Shown one piece after another: positions 13,742-22,356 of a stretch of 31,515 nt of DNA. The position numbers and the translations under genes are program-made. Positions within the stretch are counted from its first letter, which is position 1, and every line of letters begins with the position of its first letter. The DNA comes from a virus. Below the pieces are notes generated by a model. That model saw only the letters and a list, made by a program, of their open reading frames with translations, made no database searches and had not been told where the DNA came from. The stretch lies in IMG/VR virus record IMGVR_UViG_3300021437_000064, positions 1 to 31,515 of that record. One strand, given 5' to 3'.

Positions 13742-15178
13742 ATGCCAATGGATTCTAGAATCGTCGGTGGCGTCACTGGCTATCAAGCCGAGGTGGACGT
13801 TAACAACAATGCCAAGGTAAATCTTCCAACAACTGTGGCGCAGGCCGGTTATGCAGCGCTGGCCGCTGAGTCTGACCCAGGCACGGTTACCGGTACGCGT
13901 GAGGTACGCAAGGGGTTGATTACATCGGATAGTCGAATCCTGGCCGGCTCTCCGTCCCTGCTGGTGAGCAAGACATTCCCAGGCACTGCGGTGAATACCG
14001 GCTACTGGCACCAGATCGCGACTACACAGACTGTAGGCGTGGCGTCTGGCCTGCTTACGCTCAATTCCGGCAACGTGACGACGCTATCCACCGGGTCCGG
14101 TAACCAGAGCGCCCAGCCAGTCCCGATCAACATGGGTGGTGCGACGGTTATTGAGACCGACGGCTACCCAACCAATACGCCGGTGACCAACAATGTCACC
14201 GAATGGGGTGCCTACAACTACACTACGTTCAACGGTGCAATCACTGACGGCGCATTATTCCGGTTCAACGCTTTGGGCGAGTTCCGGTGCGTGCTGGTCA
14301 CAAACAGTATCGAGGCACAATCCGGCGTACTGAGTGCGGCCATGCTGACACCGATAAACAGCATCAAGAACTACTTCATTCGCATCTCTGACGAGGGTGC
14401 TGAGTTCCAGATCGACGGCGTTCGTATTGCCAACATTGTGCGCCCGTCTACAGCGGGCAGTTCACTGCTGAACACGGCGCTCTACATCTCTCAGCGCACC
14501 TACACACTGGCTACGGCTCCGGCTAGCGCCACGCAGTTCAAGGTCGGCCACGTTGCTGCATGGCTGGAAGAGGAAACCCCGAACCGCGACTACACACTGA
14601 GCCTGACCGGACAGGGCGGGCATTGCGCCTACACGCAGGACGGCACGGCCGCAGGTATCACGGCCAGCTACGTGAACAACACCGTGCCCACGGCGGCAGT
14701 GCCAACCAACACCACTGCGGCACTGGGCTCCGGCCTGGGCGGTCACTTCACTGCCACAGCGACGGCGGCGGTTAACACCGACTTGATCATCAGCAGCTAC
14801 CAAAACCCGGCCAACGGCGCGGCGCTGACGGGTAAGACGCTGTACCTGCGCGGCTGCTGGCTGGAAACCTACGTGCAGACAGCCCTCACTGGTGGCGGTA
14901 TGAATATCGTGTGGTATCTGTCCATCGGCAGCACGGCGGTATCCGAGGCTACGACCGAGAGCGCGACAACCAAGATTCGCCGCGTGATCCCGCTGGGCGT
15001 GCAGACCTTCGCTGCCGCAGCCGCTGCGCTGGTGACCGGCGCACGCATTCAGGTTCCGCTGACGGACTTTCCGGTATTCCCCGGCGAGTTTGTCAAGGTG
15101 TGTTGCCGCTATGTGGGCACGGCGGCTACCGCTGGCGCGTTCGGCCACCTGATCGGCTTCGACGGATTCAACGAGTAA
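13742..15178 (+). CDS. Large beta-rich virion-region protein
   Basis: 478 residues starting MPMDSRIVGGVTGYQAEVDV. A short N-terminal domain mentions AEVDVNNNAKVNLP, like the start of other phage fibre/collar proteins, followed by long Thr/Gly/Ala-rich beta segments (about 80-300) and a jelly-roll-like C-terminal half (GKTLYLRGCWLETYVQTALT; FPVFPGEFVKVCCRYVGTAA). It carries several Cys near the end. It probably is a virion surface or head-fibre protein encoded between portal and scaffold; no confident family assignment. The start with GGAG ten bases upstream sits directly after the previous stop. Confidence 0.6.
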   Translation: MPMDSRIVGGVTGYQAEVDVNNNAKVNLPTTVAQAGYAALAAESDPGTVTGTREVRKGLITSDSRILAGSPSLLVSKTFPGTAVNTGYWHQIATTQTVGVASGLLTLNSGNVTTLSTGSGNQSAQPVPINMGGATVIETDGYPTNTPVTNNVTEWGAYNYTTFNGAITDGALFRFNALGEFRCVLVTNSIEAQSGVLSAAMLTPINSIKNYFIRISDEGAEFQIDGVRIANIVRPSTAGSSLLNTALYISQRTYTLATAPASATQFKVGHVAAWLEEETPNRDYTLSLTGQGGHCAYTQDGTAAGITASYVNNTVPTAAVPTNTTAALGSGLGGHFTATATAAVNTDLIISSYQNPANGAALTGKTLYLRGCWLETYVQTALTGGGMNIVWYLSIGSTAVSEATTESATTKIRRVIPLGVQTFAAAAAALVTGARIQVPLTDFPVFPGEFVKVCCRYVGTAATAGAFGHLIGFDGFNE

Positions 15179-15183
15179 TCTAA

Positions 15184-16113
15184 ATGTCCCTGCTGCTTGC
15201 GCTAACGGCTGGCGGCGGTGGGCCGGCATCCTATGCGGATAGCCTATCCGCAGGCGCTTATGCGGTATCTGGCAAGGCACTGACTGACGGCGTAGCCAAG
15301 GCTGACGCGCTCTCTGCGGGTGCGTATGCGATAGCTGGCAATACGGTTAGCGACCTGCTGGCGCGCAATGACGCGCTTACCAAAGGCGCGTACACCATCG
15401 CTGGCCAAGCGGTAACGGACTCTGTGGCGCGGCCTGATGCATTGGCTACTGGTGCCTATGCCATCAGCGGCCAGAACGTCAACGATGTAGTGACCACGGG
15501 CGGCGGACCTGTTACTTATGCCGATGCGCTAAGTGTCGGGGCTTACGCCATTGCCGGGCAGGCGCTCACTGACAGCAAGGCCTATGCCGATGCAATGAGC
15601 GCTGGCGCTTATGCTTTGGCAGGCCAGTCGATTACTGACCTGCGCAGCCGCGCAGACAATCTAGCCCCAGGTGCATACGCCTACACCGGGCAGACGGTTA
15701 CTGACGTTAAGACCGGCACTGTGGTCTACGCTGACAGCCTTGGCTCTGGCGCGTATCTTGTGGCAGGCCAGAGCCTAGCCGACGCACTGGTGCAGACGCC
15801 TACCCGGCGCGGCGGGGATGATGCCCTGCGTAACCCAGGCTGGAGTAAACAGGCTTGGAAGAAGAAGAGCCAGCGCGAGGAGGCCATCGAGGACACCATC
15901 GAGGCGACCTACCATAGAATCATGGGTATCGTCCCGGCTCCCGCTGTGGTGGCCGAGATCAAGCGCGAGGCAAAGGTAGAGATACCGCGCATTGACTACA
16001 CGCAGGAAACCAAGTTTATAGAGTGGCTATCTGCTGAAATAGCGGATATAAAAGCAATTCAGCAAGAGTTAGACGACGATGACGAAGAAGCAATGATGCT
16101 TTTAATGGGGTGA
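15184..16113 (+). CDS. Eight-repeat virion-region protein
   Basis: 309 residues. After a short head (residues 1-16, MSLLLALTAGGGGP), eight copies of a 22-28-residue unit follow, residues 17-204, with consensus ADALsxGAYAIAGQxxTDxxA. Short linkers rich in Gly/Thr/Val occur after copies 4 and 7. The C-terminal 105 residues are different: a basic segment (NPGWSKQAWKKKSQREEAIE) and a helical, strongly acidic end (QQELDDDDEEAMM). The design, repeats plus a charged helical end, suggests a repetitive adhesive or fibre-like virion part whose tail anchors to another protein (inference). The function is unknown. The DNA becomes AT-rich toward the 3' end. Confidence 0.7.
   Translation: MSLLLALTAGGGGPASYADSLSAGAYAVSGKALTDGVAKADALSAGAYAIAGNTVSDLLARNDALTKGAYTIAGQAVTDSVARPDALATGAYAISGQNVNDVVTTGGGPVTYADALSVGAYAIAGQALTDSKAYADAMSAGAYALAGQSITDLRSRADNLAPGAYAYTGQTVTDVKTGTVVYADSLGSGAYLVAGQSLADALVQTPTRRGGDDALRNPGWSKQAWKKKSQREEAIEDTIEATYHRIMGIVPAPAVVAEIKREAKVEIPRIDYTQETKFIEWLSAEIADIKAIQQELDDDDEEAMMLLMG
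15232..15795 (+). repeat. Eight tandem coding repeats, about 66-84 bp each
   Basis: Codons for residues 17-39, 40-61, 62-83, 84-111, 112-134, 135-156, 157-181 and 182-204 align to one another through the invariant GAY and the near-invariant G(Q/K/N) and D positions. Copies are diverged at DNA level rather than identical. Confidence 0.85.
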
Positions 16114-16115
16114 AT

Positions 16116-16514
16116 ATGGATTACGAACAGATTCAAGCGCAGCTTGGTTTTACAGCAGACGACAAAGCCAATTGGATTGACTGCAATAGCAAGTATTACA
16201 GCGATCCAGAGCAGGGCTGGCGTGACAAGCTGATGATGCATGCATTCCCCAAGCGCACGGCATCCTTGTACGTCATGCCCGCTTATCAGTCCCCCATCAC
16301 CGGCAAGTGGATTGACACCCCAAGGCAGCGCCGTGACGATATGGCCCGCAGTGGTTCACGCCCGTGGGAAGGTATGGACTCAGAGCGAAAAGTTGCCGAA
16401 AACAGGGTTAAATTCGAGGAAAAGAAGGCAGATGCAGCTATCGAGAGCGCAGTTGTCGAGGCTTATAAATCACTTGGCCCTGAGAAGCAGGCCGTACTTG
16501 AAAGCAGTATATAA
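16116..16514 (+). CDS. Conserved phage head-region protein
   Basis: 132 residues. The central segment YQSPITGKWIDTPRQRRDDM, followed by ARSGSRPWEGM, is a pattern that I associate with a small protein often encoded just upstream of scaffold in podovirus head operons. The C-terminus is helical (VVEAYKSLGPEKQAVLESSI). The pattern YxSPxTGxxIDTxxQRRxDMxRxGxRPWEG hints at a short, conserved interaction module. ATG at 16116 is chosen with GGGGTGAAT upstream; a GTG six bases earlier is less likely. The function is unknown. Confidence 0.7.
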   Translation: MDYEQIQAQLGFTADDKANWIDCNSKYYSDPEQGWRDKLMMHAFPKRTASLYVMPAYQSPITGKWIDTPRQRRDDMARSGSRPWEGMDSERKVAENRVKFEEKKADAAIESAVVEAYKSLGPEKQAVLESSI

Positions 16515-16515
16515 A

Positions 16516-16542
16516 AAACACATAACACAAAATTATGTGTTT
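16516..16542. other. 10-bp inverted repeat upstream of scaffold gene
   Basis: AAACACATAA (16516-16525) and TTATGTGTTT (16533-16542) form a perfect AT-rich hairpin with a 7-base loop in the 59-base gap before the scaffold gene. A TACAAT-like hexamer (16542-16547) follows, but no convincing -35 is seen, so an operator, RNA hairpin or weak terminator are alternatives. Confidence 0.55.
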
Positions 16543-16573
16543 ACAATAGGTGCAAACCCTAACTGGAGTTGAA

Positions 16574-17605
16574 ATGGAAGACGAAGTGATCGACTCAACA
16601 GTCGAAGATAGCCAACCCGAATTGACGATGGATGACACCATCCGCAAGACCCTCGAAGATATCGAGGCGCGGGATGGCGATAGCTCACGCGACGATAAAG
16701 GCCGCTTCTCTTCCAAAGAAACACCGCCAACAGATACCACCCCGGCAGAGCCAGAGCCAGCCGAAGAGGCTGCGCAAGCTCAGGTCGAGGCTGTGGCGGC
16801 AGAGCCCGCCATCCCAATCGAGTTGCAGCGCCTAGGCCTGCGCAAAGAGGCCGCAGGGGCCATTGCCAAAGACCCGGTGGTGATGCAGGAATTCATTCGC
16901 CGATCGGATGAAATGCACCGAGGGCTTGAGCAGTACCGCGAGAAGGCGCAATTCGGCGACACCATCCGCAATGTCATTGCGCCGTACATGAAGAATATCG
17001 AGTCTTCAGGCATGACGCCGGATGTGGCCGTGCAAGCCCTGTTTACTGCGGACTCCATGCTTCGAGGCGGTAGCCAAGAGCAAAAGGTGCAGATGCTGCA
17101 CAAGCTCGCAGCCGATTACGGCATCGACATTCAGCAAGCGGCACAAGCACAACCAGTGCCATTTGACGGCACCACTTACGCACTCCAACAAAAGCTCTCC
17201 CAAATGGAGGGCTGGATTGCACAACAAACCCAAGCACGTCAGCAGCAAGAGAGCGCCACGCTTAACAGCGAAATCGAGCGATTCTCCGGCGATCCCGCTA
17301 ACGTGCATTTTGCGGCAGTTCGCGACGACATGGCTGGCCTCTTACAGGCTGGTATGGCGACCGACCTCCGCGATGCCTATGAGAAGGCAATCTACGCCAA
17401 CCCAACGGTGCGTGCCCAGGTTCTTGCCCAACAGCAAGCCAAAGCCGATACCGACCGGAAAGCGCAGGCCACTCAGAAAGCACAAGCTGCCAAGCAGGCT
17501 GCTGCTGTCAATGTATCTCGCAAGGGTACGCTGCCATCGGCCAAGCAAGTGGGCAGTATTGACGACACCATTCGAGACAAAGCGCGAGAGCTTGGTCTAA
17601 TCTAA
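16574..17605 (+). CDS. Scaffolding protein
   Basis: 343 residues. Features: an acidic, low-complexity first 100 residues (TPAEPEPAEEAAQAQVEAVA), a GRFSSKE segment common in scaffold proteins, a long Gln/Ala-rich helical middle (IAQQTQARQQQESATL), and a basic C-terminal stretch (KAQATQKAQAAKQAAA), then RKGTLPSAK. The gene sits directly before the major capsid gene with 14 bases between, the usual order. The protein would direct assembly of the prohead shell around the portal and leave before DNA packaging. The ATG at 16574 has TGGAG seven bases upstream; the in-frame codon eight residues earlier has no ribosome site. The assignment rests on context and composition more than on sequence motifs. 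Confidence 0.8.
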   Translation: MEDEVIDSTVEDSQPELTMDDTIRKTLEDIEARDGDSSRDDKGRFSSKETPPTDTTPAEPEPAEEAAQAQVEAVAAEPAIPIELQRLGLRKEAAGAIAKDPVVMQEFIRRSDEMHRGLEQYREKAQFGDTIRNVIAPYMKNIESSGMTPDVAVQALFTADSMLRGGSQEQKVQMLHKLAADYGIDIQQAAQAQPVPFDGTTYALQQKLSQMEGWIAQQTQARQQQESATLNSEIERFSGDPANVHFAAVRDDMAGLLQAGMATDLRDAYEKAIYANPTVRAQVLAQQQAKADTDRKAQATQKAQAAKQAAAVNVSRKGTLPSAKQVGSIDDTIRDKARELGLI

Positions 17606-17619
17606 TTTAGGAGCACATC

Positions 17620-18597
17620 ATGGCATCCCCCGGTCAATCCACCCTGTTTAACACCTTCACCGAACTGGTGAGTACCACGTATCGCAACCACAAAAAAGAA
17701 GTGGCCGATAACGTTTCCAATCACAACGCGCTGTACCGCCGCATCACCGACAAGGGCCGCATTCGCCTTGAGGATGGTGGCCTGTCCATCGTCACACCCA
17801 TGGACTACGCTGCAAACAGCACATACCAGCGCTACAGCGGCTTTGATGTTCTGAACGTCGGTGCTGTGGACGTGATCAGCGCTGCTGAATTCGCTTGGCG
17901 TCAAGTGGCCGTCAACGTTGCCGCTTCCGGCTTGGAAATCCGCACTAACAGCGGCTCCAATCGCATCATCAACTTTGTGAAGACAAAGCTGAAAAATGCA
18001 CAACGCTCGATGGCTAACGGCCTGTCTGGCGACCTGTACTCTGACGGCACCGCATCCAACCAGATGAACGGCATCCAGGCACTGGTGGCTGACCTTGGCA
18101 CCGGCACCGTCGGCGGCATCAACTCCGCCACTTTCCCATTCTGGCAAAACCAGGTGTTTGACGCATCCGATAACTCGGTGACCGTCAGCGCAGCGACCAT
18201 TGAAGCAGGCATGATGCTGCCCCTGTGGCTGCAGTGCACTCGCGGCAACGATACGCCTGACCTGATCGTCATGGATTCGAACTACTTCAGTTTCTATGAA
18301 GCCTCGCAATCGTCCCTGAAGCGCTATGCGCCCACCGACGAAGGCAAGGGCGGCATGATCAGCATGAAGTACAAGACCGCTGACGTGTTCTTTGACTCCA
18401 GCGCCTCGGGCATTCCGGCCAACCACATGTACTTCCTGAACACCGACTTCTTGGAGTTGGTGGTGCATCAAGATGCCAACATGGAAATCATGCCTGAGCT
18501 GCGCTCGGTGAACCAGGACGCACTGGTTATCCCCGTGCTGTTCCAAGGTAACTTGGTCTGCTCGAACCGCGCTCGTCAGGGCGTTGGTAAGGCTTAA
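17620..18597 (+). CDS. Major capsid protein
   Basis: 325 residues. The pattern TLFNTFTELVSTTYRNHKKE, SNHNALYRRITDKGRIRLED and YQRYSGFDVLNVGAVDVISA belongs to a podovirus major capsid type with an HK97-like fold (N-arm about 1-60, then P and A domains). It forms the icosahedral shell. GTASNQMNGIQALVADLGTG and RYAPTDEGKGGMISMKYKTA lie in the P and A domains, and the C-terminus ends LVCSNRARQGVGKA. The ribosome site is AGGAG, seven bases before the ATG. A stem-loop follows eleven bases after the stop. The position after scaffold and before a decoration-type protein is canonical. Confidence 0.9.
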   Translation: MASPGQSTLFNTFTELVSTTYRNHKKEVADNVSNHNALYRRITDKGRIRLEDGGLSIVTPMDYAANSTYQRYSGFDVLNVGAVDVISAAEFAWRQVAVNVAASGLEIRTNSGSNRIINFVKTKLKNAQRSMANGLSGDLYSDGTASNQMNGIQALVADLGTGTVGGINSATFPFWQNQVFDASDNSVTVSAATIEAGMMLPLWLQCTRGNDTPDLIVMDSNYFSFYEASQSSLKRYAPTDEGKGGMISMKYKTADVFFDSSASGIPANHMYFLNTDFLELVVHQDANMEIMPELRSVNQDALVIPVLFQGNLVCSNRARQGVGKA

Positions 18598-18605
18598 TGT
18601 CCAGT

Positions 18606-18632
18606 AGGGTGTGAGCCTAACTCACACCCTTT
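18606..18632 (+). terminator. Stem-loop after the capsid gene
   Basis: AGGGTGTGAG (18606-18615) pairs perfectly with CTCACACCCT (18621-18630) around a 5-base loop and is followed by only three T. It may be a weak terminator or attenuator, or a 3'-end stabiliser of the capsid message, between the capsid and the decoration-type gene. Confidence 0.6.
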
Positions 18633-18651
18633 CAACTCACAAAGGAATAAA

Positions 18652-19365
18652 ATGTTCGCTGCAATCTCCCCCACTCTGGGCACCCAACCGTTCAATGACT
18701 GGTTTGCCCCCGATACCGTTCAGCGCCAGCCGCTGGGCATGACTGTGACCGCCATTGACCCTTACTGGGGCACCGGTAAGTTTGTCTACATCAAGTCGGC
18801 TGACGCCATCTTGAAGGGCTCTCTGGTCATGTGGACTGAAGCCTACGCTGGCGCTTTGCTGCCAACTACGGCAGGCCAAGGCTTTTCGTTTGGCGTGGCA
18901 ATGGCTCCCATTGCTTCCGGCTCTTACGGCTGGATTCAGACCGAAGGCTTCGCCGTCTACAAGACCAATGCAACCGTTGCCGCAGATACCGCTGTGGCTG
19001 TGGCCGCTGCTGGCATTGCAGGCACTCTGGCTAACGGCAAGCAACTGCTGAACACCCGCAACCGCATTTCCGCGACTGGCACCAAGACGGTAACCGCTGC
19101 GACCGTACTGGGTTCTGCCAAGGTGGTTTGCGCCTCCGGTTACGACGGCTTCTTCATCGGCATGGCGCTGTCCGGCACTGGCATCCCTGCTAGTACCGTG
19201 GTGGCCGCTCTTGACCCTGATGGCCGCACCATCTACACCGGCTCTGCCATCGGTACTATCGATAAGGTTGCAACTGCATCCGGTTCGATCACTCTGACCG
19301 GTACTTACACCGGCTATGGTGCTGCTATCATCAACAACCCGTTTGCACAGGGTCAGGTGGTGTAA
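18652..19365 (+). CDS. Capsid decoration-type protein
   Basis: 237 residues, Ala/Gly/Thr-rich, with few charged residues. The N-terminus TLGTQPFNDWFAPDTVQRQP is followed by a domain of beta strands (GTGKFVYIKSADAILKGSLV; GFSFGVAMAPIASGSYGWIQ), then repeated Gly/Thr segments (TATKTVTAATVLGSAKVVCA-like). This position and composition fit a head decoration or stabilisation protein binding the capsid surface. The ribosome site is AAAGGAAT before the ATG. The assignment is by context and fold-like appearance; no clear family motif was identified. Confidence 0.65.
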   Translation: MFAAISPTLGTQPFNDWFAPDTVQRQPLGMTVTAIDPYWGTGKFVYIKSADAILKGSLVMWTEAYAGALLPTTAGQGFSFGVAMAPIASGSYGWIQTEGFAVYKTNATVAADTAVAVAAAGIAGTLANGKQLLNTRNRISATGTKTVTAATVLGSAKVVCASGYDGFFIGMALSGTGIPASTVVAALDPDGRTIYTGSAIGTIDKVATASGSITLTGTYTGYGAAIINNPFAQGQVV

Positions 19366-19371
19366 TCTTGG

Positions 19372-19390
19372 AAGGGACTTCGGTCCCTTT
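19372..19390 (+). terminator. UUCG-type stem-loop after decoration gene
   Basis: AAGGGAC (19372-19378), TTCG loop (19379-19382), GTCCCTT (19383-19389), followed by T-C-A-T-T-T. A stable UUCG tetraloop hairpin. The T-run is poor, so termination is probably partial. Confidence 0.65.
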
Positions 19391-19391
19391 C

Positions 19392-19430
19392 ATTTCAGAG
19401 GGCATTAATCAGTGCCTTCTGCAATGAAAT
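19392..19430 (+). other. Second imperfect stem-loop
   Basis: ATTTCA (19392-19397) pairs with TGAAAT (19425-19430), and AGGGCA (19399-19404) with TGCCTT (19413-19418) with one G-U pair; the arms enclose an 8-base loop and a side bulge. It is located between the UUCG hairpin and the next gene's ribosome site, so it might affect its translation. Confidence 0.4.
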
Positions 19431-19449
19431 CCTAAACAGGAAATAGACC

Positions 19450-20085
19450 ATGGAACTCCATCAAGCACGCCCCCCATTTGTTGAATTCAAGCGTATGGCT
19501 GTCCACGACAAACAGCAGTCCGAAAAGCTCGGCCGGCGCGTTACCAAAGACTTGGACATGGCATTTATCATGCAGCCAGGTTCCAAAGATCAAGTCGAGC
19601 GCATCGCAACCGATTGGCTGAAGATGCTCAAGATCAAGGCCGTTAACGCTTCGGCTGACGCCTACCCGCAGGAATGGATTGATGGGTTCCACAAGAAGTT
19701 TGAAGCCTGGCAGCAAGGCCAAGATGCCCCGCTGAACGGAACCTCTGTAAAGGAGTGGCCCGTGCTGTCCCCGGCTCAGGCTGACAACTTCATCTCCACG
19801 CACATCCTGACCATTGAGGACGTTGCCGCCATGACCGAGGAGGCTATGCGCAGCTACGGCATGGGTGGGCGCGAGTTGAAGCAAAAGGCGCAGGAGTGGT
19901 GCAAGGGCAAGGACTCTGCGACCGTGGAGAATGAGCTTTTGAAGCAGCAGCTTGCAATGCTTACCGAACGCCTTTCCAAGCTGGAGCAGGTGAGCGATAA
20001 TGAGGGCGAACCTCTACAGGTTAAGCGTGGGCGCAAACCCAAAATTGTCGAGCCAGAAATGGCCGAGGGTCAACCTGTGGAGTAA
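19450..20085 (+). CDS. Head-associated conserved phage protein
   Basis: 211 residues. It opens MELHQARPPFVEFKRMAVHD, then KQQSEKLGRRVTKDLDMAFI. A helical middle (DWLKMLKIKAVNASADAYPQ) is followed by the EWIDGFHKKFEAWQQGQDAP segment and a coiled-coil-like stretch (TVENELLKQQLAMLTERLSK, about residues 155-176). The C-terminus is a disordered basic-acidic tail (KRGRKPKIVEPEMAEGQPVE). It lies between the decoration protein and the adaptor, so a head-completion or capsid-stabilising role is likely but not proven. The ribosome site AGGAAATAGACC precedes the ATG. Confidence 0.6.
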   Translation: MELHQARPPFVEFKRMAVHDKQQSEKLGRRVTKDLDMAFIMQPGSKDQVERIATDWLKMLKIKAVNASADAYPQEWIDGFHKKFEAWQQGQDAPLNGTSVKEWPVLSPAQADNFISTHILTIEDVAAMTEEAMRSYGMGGRELKQKAQEWCKGKDSATVENELLKQQLAMLTERLSKLEQVSDNEGEPLQVKRGRKPKIVEPEMAEGQPVE

Positions 20086-20088
20086 TCA

Positions 20089-20799
20089 ATGGCTACTTGC
20101 CTTTCTATCGTTCAAGCAATCTGCGGCCGTCTATCGCTTGCGGTACCCAATCAAGCCATAGGAAACACCGATACCCAGATCACCACGATTCTGGCGCTTT
20201 GCAATGAGGAAGGGCAAGAGCTTGCAGCCCGCCATGAGTGGACCGGCTTGCAGACTTTGGCAACATACACCACGCTTGCGGCAGATCTTCAGGGAGCCAT
20301 GGAGACTATCGCCCCAGGCCTTGGCTATATCATCAACGACACGATCTGGAATCGCTCCCTGCGCCGCCCGGTGTATGGCCCAAAAACAGCCCAAGGATGG
20401 CAGCAAAACAAGGCCTTTGCGATCAATGGCCCATGGTCTAACTTCCGCGTCAAGGCCGGAAACCTCTACATGTACCCGTTTCCAAGCGCCGGTCAAACAT
20501 GCGTCTTTGAGTACACCACCCGCAACTGGTGTGCCGATTCAACAGGTGCCACCGGGCGCGAAGAATGGGGTAATGATGCAGACATTCCAAGGCTTGAATG
20601 GAACTTGCTTGTGCTTGGCACAATCTGGCGCTGGAAAAAGCTCAAAGGCTTTGAGTACGCCGAGGACTTCAGCACCTACGAACGCCGATGCATGGATGCA
20701 ATGGGCAAAGATGGGTCGAAGGATTGGCTGAATCTGTCGAATACCAAGTACGATATTTTCCCCGGCATAGTTGTCCCGGCTGGTAGCTGGAACGTCTAA
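20089..20799 (+). CDS. Head-tail adaptor protein, P22 gp4/SU10-adaptor-like
   Basis: 236 residues, beginning MATCLSIVQAICGRLSLA. The segment LALCNEEGQELAARHEWTGL (about 44-63) and the WNLLVLGTIWRWKKLKGFEY helix fit adaptor/connector proteins that bind beneath the portal of podoviruses. The C-terminus DIFPGIVVPAGSWNV is typical of an adaptor tail strand. It would close the portal channel after packaging and receive the tail nozzle. Placement between head genes and the next, nozzle-like gene supports this. The homology call is from pattern recognition. Confidence 0.7.
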   Translation: MATCLSIVQAICGRLSLAVPNQAIGNTDTQITTILALCNEEGQELAARHEWTGLQTLATYTTLAADLQGAMETIAPGLGYIINDTIWNRSLRRPVYGPKTAQGWQQNKAFAINGPWSNFRVKAGNLYMYPFPSAGQTCVFEYTTRNWCADSTGATGREEWGNDADIPRLEWNLLVLGTIWRWKKLKGFEYAEDFSTYERRCMDAMGKDGSKDWLNLSNTKYDIFPGIVVPAGSWNV

Positions 20800-22356
20800 A
20801 TGCGCCAAGCTGCACGCACAAAAGGGGCTCGCCAGGCGGTATCTAGTTCCGTCTCTCTGCCCGCACCCGTAGGTGGCTGGAACGCTCGCGACTCTCTCGC
20901 AGCCATGAATCCAGAGGACGCCGTGGTCATGGATAACTGGTTTCCGCTCACCACGGAATGCCAGCTTCGCAAGGGCTACACCAATCACGTTACAGGCATA
21001 TCCGGGCAAGTGGAAAGCCTAATGGTGTACTCAGCCGGCACCACAGAAAAGCTATTCGCTGTGGCTGGAGGCAGCTTCTACAACGCAAGCGCAGCGGGTG
21101 CTGTGGGGGCTGCTGTAGCCACTGGTAAGGCTAATTCACGCTGGCAGTACACCAACGTGGCAACACCCGGCGGAAGCTTCCTATACACCGCCAACGGTGT
21201 TGATAAGCCCATGGTGTACGACGGTGCGACTTGGACTCAAGTAGACGGCGCATCCACACCGGCGATAACCGGCGTGACCACCACCACGCTAAACAGCCCT
21301 ATCGTATTCAAAAACCGGGTCTGGTTCATTGGAAAAAACACACTCAAGACTTGGTATCTTCCCGTCCTATCAATAGGCGGTGCAGCCAATGCAATTGATG
21401 TGTCTTCGGTGGCGCAGCGCGGAGGCAGGATAATTGCACATGCGACTTGGACGATTGATGCGGGTACCGGTGTTGATGATTACTACGTGATCGTCACAAG
21501 TAACGGCGAAGTGATCGTCTATCAGGGCACAGACCCAAGCAGCGCCACCACGTGGGCACTTAAGGGCGTTTGGGCGCTTGGTGCACCGGTAGGTGAGCGG
21601 TGCTTGTATAAATTCGCTGGAGACCTGTTTTACATATCTCAGGATGGCCTAGTACCCATGGGTGGCGCTTTGCAATCGTCCCGTGTAAATCCACGGGTTG
21701 CAGTGACCGACAAAATCCAGTTTGCAATCTCCAGTGCGGTATCCAACTACTCTACAAACTTTGGCTGGGAAATCCTGTATTACGCCAAAGAAAACATGCT
21801 TTTCTTGAATGTCCCCGTATCAGAGGGCACCCAGCAAGAGCAATATGTGATGAACACCATCAGCAAGTGCTGGGGCCGGTTCACCGGGTGGAATGCAAAC
21901 TGCTGGGAGTTGTTTGGGGACGAACCGTACTATGGAGGTAATGGCTTTATTGGTCGTGCATGGAACGGCTACGTAGACGACACAAGCAATATCAACGGCA
22001 CCTGTATTCAGGCGTTTTCCACTTACGGAAACCCCGGAAATCTGAAGCGCTGGACAATGATCCGTCCAATCATCCGGGCTAGTGGTAGGCCCGCGCTGCT
22101 TGGGTCGATCAATACAGACTTCAACCTGACAATGAATACTACCCCATTCACATTTACACCAGTAGGCTATGGCGGGTGGGATTTATCTCTATGGGATGTC
22201 CCGCCGTGGGCTGGTGAGTTTGACATTTACCAAGACTGGCAAGGAACATCAGGCGTTGGGTACTACGGAGCACTACAGATGCGTGTGGCATCAAGCGGAA
22301 TCGATGTGCGGTGGGTATCCACCGACGTGGTGTTTGAGTCGGGTGCGATCCTATGA
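20800..22356 (+). CDS. Tail nozzle / DNA-stabilisation-like protein
   Basis: 518 residues. It shows repeated beta-strand blades with Trp, Tyr and Gly (PVGGWNARDSLAAMNPEDAV, MDNWFPLTTECQLRKGY, LYTANGVDKPMVYDGATW, KNRVWFIGKNTLKTWYLP). These fit a beta-propeller tail protein of the sort that forms the nozzle below the adaptor (P22 gp10-like). No membrane segment or signal is seen. It overlaps the GNAT-like gene by four bases and follows the adaptor gene directly. The family call is by composition and order; a dedicated structure comparison was not possible here. Confidence 0.65.
   Translation: MRQAARTKGARQAVSSSVSLPAPVGGWNARDSLAAMNPEDAVVMDNWFPLTTECQLRKGYTNHVTGISGQVESLMVYSAGTTEKLFAVAGGSFYNASAAGAVGAAVATGKANSRWQYTNVATPGGSFLYTANGVDKPMVYDGATWTQVDGASTPAITGVTTTTLNSPIVFKNRVWFIGKNTLKTWYLPVLSIGGAANAIDVSSVAQRGGRIIAHATWTIDAGTGVDDYYVIVTSNGEVIVYQGTDPSSATTWALKGVWALGAPVGERCLYKFAGDLFYISQDGLVPMGGALQSSRVNPRVAVTDKIQFAISSAVSNYSTNFGWEILYYAKENMLFLNVPVSEGTQQEQYVMNTISKCWGRFTGWNANCWELFGDEPYYGGNGFIGRAWNGYVDDTSNINGTCIQAFSTYGNPGNLKRWTMIRPIIRASGRPALLGSINTDFNLTMNTTPFTFTPVGYGGWDLSLWDVPPWAGEFDIYQDWQGTSGVGYYGALQMRVASSGIDVRWVSTDVVFESGAIL

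Noticed and set aside
13265-14011. Long minus-strand open frame (248 codons) opposite the virion-region genes
   Set aside because: GC-rich antisense shadow with no ribosome site and implausible composition; opposite strand has a coherent, coupled gene series.
17602-18546. Long minus-strand open frame (314 codons) opposite the major capsid gene
   Set aside because: Antisense artefact of regular codon use in the capsid gene: His/Val/Gln-rich with no recognisable domain.
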